Part shown: one piece after another, positions 8,335 to 12,134 of the stretch
Numbering within the stretch: the stretch's first letter is position 1
Layout: every line of letters begins with the position of its first letter
Origin: UBA11164 sp002420085
GTDB taxonomy: Bacteria; Pseudomonadota; Gammaproteobacteria; Xanthomonadales; Xanthomonadaceae
Direction of reading: 5' to 3'
Assembly (NCBI GenBank): GCA_031976395.1
Contig: DALYLJ010000092.1
Location: 1-12,134 of the forward strand
Length of the DNA stretch: 12,134 nt
Made by a program: the position numbers and the translations under genes
Notes under the pieces: generated by a model
Told to the model about the DNA's origin: nothing
What the model saw: only the letters and a program-made list of their open reading frames with translations
Database searches by the model: none

Positions 8335-8801
8335 GCGCGCATCGTCCTGCCGAGGCGGTCATCCCTCGTCCCCGCCCACACTTTATCGTGAATGGATGCC
8401 GGAAATGCGAGCAGGGGTCACTGCCTGACCAGGAAACGGCCGCATGCGACGGTATTCTTCGATCGATCGGCGCAGCAGCGTCCGACACCGGCCGCACACC
8501 GGCGCGCGGACATGTGCCGCGTACCGGTCGCACGGCACCCAGCCACACGGACGGGCAACCATGGACGGCGCATGCCTATCGCTTGCTTCGCTCGGAATCG
8601 CCTGCCACCCTTGCCACGGCCCATCGTAGTGGGCCGACCGTTTTCGCCACCGACACGCCGAAATGCCCTCCGTCCTGTTCATTCGCGCCACGATCGGGGC
8701 GTCGCCCATCGCGCGGGCCGCGCCGCTGCTCCGGCGCATACGGCATGACTCGCGCCTCCGTCCATGGCTGGGCGGCAACGGCCCACGCTGACGGAGCCTC
8801 C
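8335..8801. other. Divergent intergenic region between kinase and DUF547 operons
   Basis: These 467 bp lie between two divergent genes. The DUF547 reading frame stays open back to 8388, but that part has a low-complexity R/S/P/H-rich composition and the good ribosome binding site is at 8793-8796, so it is treated as non-coding. An AT-richer patch near 8380-8400 (ACTTTATCG on the plus strand, CGATAAAGT on the minus) could be a -10 element for the kinase gene. A terminator-like hairpin sits at 8617-8644. A weak candidate small ORF lies at 8383-8562 on the minus strand. Confidence 0.45.
8617..8644 (+). terminator. Terminator-like hairpin with no gene in front of it
   Basis: A perfect 7-bp inverted repeat (CGGCCCA, 8617-8623; TGGGCCG, 8630-8636) with the 6-base loop TCGTAG is followed by ACCG and then TTTT (8641-8644). 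This is close to an intrinsic terminator on the plus strand. No convincing coding gene precedes it, so it may end a small RNA or act as an attenuator in the leader of the DUF547 operon. Confidence 0.4.
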
Positions 8802-9665
8802 ATGCCGGCCCCTTCGCTCACTCGCAGCCTCACGCTGGCCCTGCTGCTGGCCCTGCTGCCCATGTCGTTGCCGGCTGCCGGCTTCGATCACCACCACCGC
8901 ACATGGGATGCCCTGCTGCGCCGACACGTCCACGACAGCGCCGACCGGACCTCCAGCCGGCTCGATTACGCCGGGGTCGCGACCGAACGGGACCGGCTAC
9001 ACCAGTACCTCGATGCCCTGCAGGCGGTGACGCCCGAAGACTATCGAAGCTTCGATCGCGATCAGCGACTGGCCTTCCTGATCAATGCCTACAACGCCTT
9101 CACGGTCGAATCGATCCTGCGCCACTACCCCCGGATCGATTCGATCCGCGCGATCGGCGGGCTGTTCGGCAATCCCTGGCGAATCCGCTTCTTCCGGCTG
9201 CTCGGTGTACCGCGTCACCTGGACGACATCGAGCATGGCCTGATTCGACAACCCGGCGTATTCGATGAACCGCTGATCCACTTCGCGGTAAACTGCGCGG
9301 CTGCCGACTGCCCACCTCTGCGCAACGAAGCCTATGTTGCCGGGCGGCTGGATCAGCAACTGCGCGACCAGACCCTCCGCTTTCTCGGTCATCGGGCGAT
9401 CAATCGCCTCGACGCCGAAGCCCAGCGGGTCTGGGTCACGCCCTTGCTGGACTGGTACGCAGGCGATTTCGGGGGCGAACGCGGGGTCCGCGCCTGGCTG
9501 GCCGAGCATGGGGAATGGCTGGGCCTGGATCCGGAACAGCAGCGGCAGTTGGCGGCGGGGACGCTGACTGTGGCATTCACCGACTACGACTGGACCCTCA
9601 ACGACATCCACAGCGCCGAAGAACGTGCGGTGCTGATCGATTACCTGGATCGAACCACCCAATGA
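8802..9665 (+). CDS. Secreted DUF547 family protein
   Basis: The 287-residue protein belongs to the DUF547 family (Pfam PF04784), whose biochemical role is not settled. GGAG at 8793-8796, five bases before the ATG, and a good signal peptide (residues 1-26, LALLLALLP to LPAAG, probable signal peptidase I cut before Phe28 or nearby) fix the start. Family landmarks are LAFLINAYNAFTVESIL (90-106), the FGNPW and IEHGLIR region (122-149), HFAVNCAAADCPPL (160-173) and YDWTLND (262-268) near the C-terminus. The conserved His and Cys residues in 160-170 suggest an active or metal site but prove nothing. It is the first gene of a three-gene operon, and its stop overlaps the next start (ATGA, 9662-9665). 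The protein should act in the periplasm. Confidence 0.9.
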   Translation: MPAPSLTRSLTLALLLALLPMSLPAAGFDHHHRTWDALLRRHVHDSADRTSSRLDYAGVATERDRLHQYLDALQAVTPEDYRSFDRDQRLAFLINAYNAFTVESILRHYPRIDSIRAIGGLFGNPWRIRFFRLLGVPRHLDDIEHGLIRQPGVFDEPLIHFAVNCAAADCPPLRNEAYVAGRLDQQLRDQTLRFLGHRAINRLDAEAQRVWVTPLLDWYAGDFGGERGVRAWLAEHGEWLGLDPEQQRQLAAGTLTVAFTDYDWTLNDIHSAEERAVLIDYLDRTTQ

Positions 9666-10210
9666 CCGACACCCTACCCGCCATCGTCGTCCGGAGTGCC
9701 ACAGTCCTCGGCCAGGGCGCAGCCCTTGCCGCCGTGCTGACGCCCGAGCAGTACACCGCAGTCGCACCGGGAACGGTGGCCAGTTCGGTCGGTGCCCATC
9801 TGCGCCACTGCATCGAGTTCTACCGCACCCTGCTGGCCACCCTGGCGTCCGGACGGGTCGATTACGATCTTCGTCCCCGTGATGCCCGTCTGGAAACCGA
9901 ACCCCTGCATGCCATGCTGCAATTGCAGGCACTGGCACGCGGTCTGTCCGAGCAGGTTCAGGGCAGGCTCGATCAGCCACTGCGTGTACGCCACGACTAC
10001 ACCGAGGCACGCGATGAGGACTGGTCGGATTCGAGCGTGCGCCGCGAACTGCACTTCCTGTTCAGTCACACCGTTCATCACTACGCCCTGATCGCCGCCC
10101 AGTTGCGCCAGATCGGCATTCCGGTCGCGGATGATTTCGGCGTTTCCCCGGCCACCCTGCGCTTCCGTCAGGTCTGTGGCCTGGCGAGCGCACAGGCTGT
10201 CGCATCATGA
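9662..10210 (+). CDS. DinB-like four-helix metal-binding protein
   Basis: The 182-residue protein has the helix layout of the DinB/YfiT-like superfamily, whose members often use a His triad to bind a divalent metal and include thiol-dependent transferases. The likely ligands are His46 or His49 (GAHLRHCIEF) and the pair His136 and His140 (FSHTVHHYALIAAQL), matching the usual His-x3-His of the third helix. No signal peptide is present, so it should be cytosolic. The start at 9662 overlaps the preceding stop codon, and its own stop overlaps the acyltransferase start, indicating translational coupling on both sides. The substrate cannot be told from sequence. Confidence 0.82.
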   Translation: MTDTLPAIVVRSATVLGQGAALAAVLTPEQYTAVAPGTVASSVGAHLRHCIEFYRTLLATLASGRVDYDLRPRDARLETEPLHAMLQLQALARGLSEQVQGRLDQPLRVRHDYTEARDEDWSDSSVRRELHFLFSHTVHHYALIAAQLRQIGIPVADDFGVSPATLRFRQVCGLASAQAVAS

Positions 10211-12054
10211 GCATCACCCACGACGCGGCCGAATCCGCAACCGCTCGCCCGATCCGCGAGCATTTCGTGGACACCGCCGAACTGCTGCCGGCCGGTCCGC
10301 TGCGCCTGCTGTTTCGCCCGTTCCGGCCGCTGTTCGACCGTCTGCTGGGTTTCCATGCCCTGGATCAGGTCTACCGCCGCACCCGGCAGGCCGCAACCGA
10401 TGCGGTCGGCTTCTGTCGTGCCGGGCTGAACGAGTTGGGGGTTCGATACCGACTCGACGCCGACCCGGCACTCGACGCACTGAAGGCTTGGGAAGGACCA
10501 CTGCTGGTGCTGGCCAACCACCCGCTCGGCGGCGTCGATGCCCTGGCGTTCTGCCTGGCCCTGGAAGAAATCCGGCCGGGCGGCTGGCGACTGATGGCCA
10601 ACCGGATGCTCACCGACATCCCGGAATTCGAGGGCCGGTTGTCGGCACTCGATCCATTCGCCGCCGGCACCTCAAGCACGCTCAACCGACGCAGCCTGCA
10701 TCAGGCGGTTCGCTGGTTGGAAGGCGGCGGTGTGCTCGGCCTGTTCCCCGCCGGTCGGGTCGCCCACCACGATCCGAATATCGCGGCGCCGCGCGAACTG
10801 CCCTGGAGTCCGCATGCCCTGCGCATGGCGCGGCGCGCCGGTGCCGCCGTGGCGATGCTGCACATCGGCGGTCGGACTGGCGCACCACTGAGTTGGATCC
10901 CGCTGACCTGGCCGCGCCTGCGGGCGGCCTTCCTGGTCCGCGAACTGCTCAAGCCGCGCGACCCCGAGATCGTTGTACGGTTCTCGCCGCCGATGCTCGA
11001 ACCCGATCTCGCGCGGCTCGACGATGACGAGCAGGTGGCCAGCGCACGTCTGCGCGCCCTGTGCCTGGCCCTGGCCGATCGCGACGCCCCCCGACCAACC
11101 GCCAAGGCCGCCGCACTGCCGCCGGTACGAGCCGCCGGCAATGCCGAATCGATTCGCCGCGACGTCGCCAGCCTGATCGGCCCGGAACACCTGCTGATGC
11201 AGGCGCCGCCCTATCGCCTGCTGCTGTTCAAGCGCAACGAAGCGCCTGCCCTGTTCCAGGAACTCGGCCGCCACCGCGAACTGACCTTCCGGGCGGCCGG
11301 CCAGGGCAGTGGCAAGGACTTCGACGAAACTCCGGAAGACGCCTGGTACACCCAACTGGTGCTCTGGGACGACCAGCGCGAATGCCTGATCGGCGCCTAT
11401 CGGCTCGGCTTCAGTGACCAGACCGTGGCCGAACGTGGTCCGGATGGCATGTACCTCAGCCATGTGTTCGACATCCAGCCGAGCTTCTACCAGCGGCTCG
11501 GACCGGGCATCGAACTCAGTCGCTCGTTCATCCGACCGGAATTCCAGGGCGAACAGCGTCCGCTCGCCCTGCTCTGGCGTGGCCTGGGCGAGGTGGCGGC
11601 GCGCAATCCGCAGTACCGCAACCTGTATGGCTCGGTGACCATCTCGGCGGCCTACTCGCGACTGGGTCGGGCCGTACTGGTCGAATATCTGCGCGGCAAT
11701 CATGGCGAACACCCGATCTGGCGCGAGAGTGTCCGGGCGCGCGCGCCGTTCCAGGCCGAGACCCGTTATCACGACGAGATCGCAGCCGCATTCGCCGGCC
11801 CATCGGTCGATGCTCTGCGGCCGGTCATCACTCTGAGCGAAGGCGGCATCCGGCCGATTCCGCCGTTGATCCGACACTACCTGCCACTCGGTGCCCGCTT
11901 CATCGACTTCCATGTCGAAGCCGAATTCGGCAATGCCGTCTACTGCCTGCTGCGGGTCGATCTGACCCGCAGCCCACGCACCCACTTGCGCCGCTTCCTC
12001 GGCCCGGAGGCCGCCGATCGCCTGCTGGCCGAAACCGGCCAGCACACCGACTGA
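10207..12054 (+). CDS. Two-domain acyltransferase, OlsF-like / hemolysin-type lysophospholipid acyltransferase
   Basis: The 615-residue protein joins a PlsC-type O-acyltransferase domain (about 80-290) to a GNAT-fold acyltransferase domain (about 325-505), with a tail of about 100 residues. In the first, NHPLGGVD (104-111) is the His/Asp active-site motif with five residues between His and Asp, and FPAGRVA (180-186) replaces the usual FPEG. In the second, residues 335-500 (LLLFKRNEA, IGAYRLGFS, LSRSFIRPEFQG, LYGSVTIS) match the hemolysin/OlsB type that acylates amines. This order equals that of OlsF, which makes ornithine lipids with both activities in one chain, so a membrane amino-lipid product is likely but the amine is unknown. 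Membrane association is expected at the cytosolic face. Its start overlaps the DinB-like stop (ATGA). It is the last gene of the operon. Confidence 0.85.
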   Translation: MSITHDAAESATARPIREHFVDTAELLPAGPLRLLFRPFRPLFDRLLGFHALDQVYRRTRQAATDAVGFCRAGLNELGVRYRLDADPALDALKAWEGPLLVLANHPLGGVDALAFCLALEEIRPGGWRLMANRMLTDIPEFEGRLSALDPFAAGTSSTLNRRSLHQAVRWLEGGGVLGLFPAGRVAHHDPNIAAPRELPWSPHALRMARRAGAAVAMLHIGGRTGAPLSWIPLTWPRLRAAFLVRELLKPRDPEIVVRFSPPMLEPDLARLDDDEQVASARLRALCLALADRDAPRPTAKAAALPPVRAAGNAESIRRDVASLIGPEHLLMQAPPYRLLLFKRNEAPALFQELGRHRELTFRAAGQGSGKDFDETPEDAWYTQLVLWDDQRECLIGAYRLGFSDQTVAERGPDGMYLSHVFDIQPSFYQRLGPGIELSRSFIRPEFQGEQRPLALLWRGLGEVAARNPQYRNLYGSVTISAAYSRLGRAVLVEYLRGNHGEHPIWRESVRARAPFQAETRYHDEIAAAFAGPSVDALRPVITLSEGGIRPIPPLIRHYLPLGARFIDFHVEAEFGNAVYCLLRVDLTRSPRTHLRRFLGPEAADRLLAETGQHTD

Positions 12055-12088
12055 ACGATCGGTGCCAGCGGTTTGAGTGCGAGGATCA

Positions 12089-12115
12089 GGCCGGCGTCGG
12101 TGAACCGAACCGGCC
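12089..12115. terminator. Nested hairpin after the acyltransferase gene
   Basis: GGCCGG (12089-12094) pairs with CCGGCC (12110-12115), and inside it TCGG pairs with CCGA around the tetraloop TGAA. It starts 34 bases after the stop codon of the three-gene operon. No T-run follows on either strand, so it is either a weak or factor-assisted terminator or an mRNA 3' structure. Confidence 0.35.
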
Positions 12116-12120
12116 GTGCT

Positions 12121-12134
12121 GGAGGAACTCGATG
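12121..12134 (+). promoter_or_regulatory. Possible ribosome binding site and start codon at the window edge
   Basis: GGAGGA (12121-12126) followed after five bases by ATG (12132-12134) is a near-ideal plus-strand translation start, and would be the next gene. The competing reading is on the minus strand, where 12087-12132 reads as a 15-codon C-terminus (IEFLQHGRFGSPTPA, then TGA) with G/C-rich third positions. The window is too short to decide. Confidence 0.4.

Noticed and set aside
8388..8801. N-terminal extension of the DUF547 frame by 138 codons
   Set aside because: It would place the signal peptide internally, and the best ribosome binding site is at 8793-8796.

Overview
The window is GC-rich, densely coded DNA, with G or C at most third codon positions. 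Its gene content (PrmC, an FHA/sigma-54 regulator, a Tat-exported tyrosinase, a TPR-containing Ser/Thr kinase, DUF547, DinB-like and OlsF-like acyltransferase proteins) fits a high-GC gammaproteobacterium of the Xanthomonadales/Wenzhouxiangella type. That placement is inferred from gene style only. No rRNA, tRNA, CRISPR array, insertion sequence or phage gene was seen.

Left part, minus strand: bases 1-152 hold the N-terminus of a gene that leaves the window, probably a membrane protein. A stretch without a convincing gene follows (153-517). Then comes prmC (518-1387), lying 58 bp downstream of an FHA-AAA+-HTH sigma-54-dependent regulator (1446-3191, true start possibly 3047 or 3032).

Centre: a short divergent region (3192-3371) with several repeated or inverted motifs separates the regulator from a Tat-exported tyrosinase (3372-4856). 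A strong hairpin (4864-4898) follows the tyrosinase, and then a small exported protein of unknown function (4939-5484). Converging on these is a two-gene minus-strand operon: a transmembrane Ser/Thr kinase with a TPR-rich C-terminus (6046-8334) and a small beta-rich protein (5492-6049) that overlaps it by ATGA. The regulator carries an FHA-like (phosphothreonine-binding type) domain and a Ser/Thr kinase lies a few genes away. A kinase -> FHA regulator -> exported copper oxidase circuit is therefore a reasonable but unproven hypothesis, and it is the most interesting reading of the window.

Right part, plus strand: after a 467-bp intergenic region with an orphan terminator-like hairpin comes a tight operon of three genes joined by ATGA overlaps. 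It encodes a secreted DUF547 protein (8802-9665), a DinB-like four-helix protein (9662-10210) and a two-domain acyltransferase resembling OlsF/hemolysin-type lysophospholipid acyltransferases (10207-12054). The window ends on a hairpin and a possible start codon with a strong ribosome binding site.
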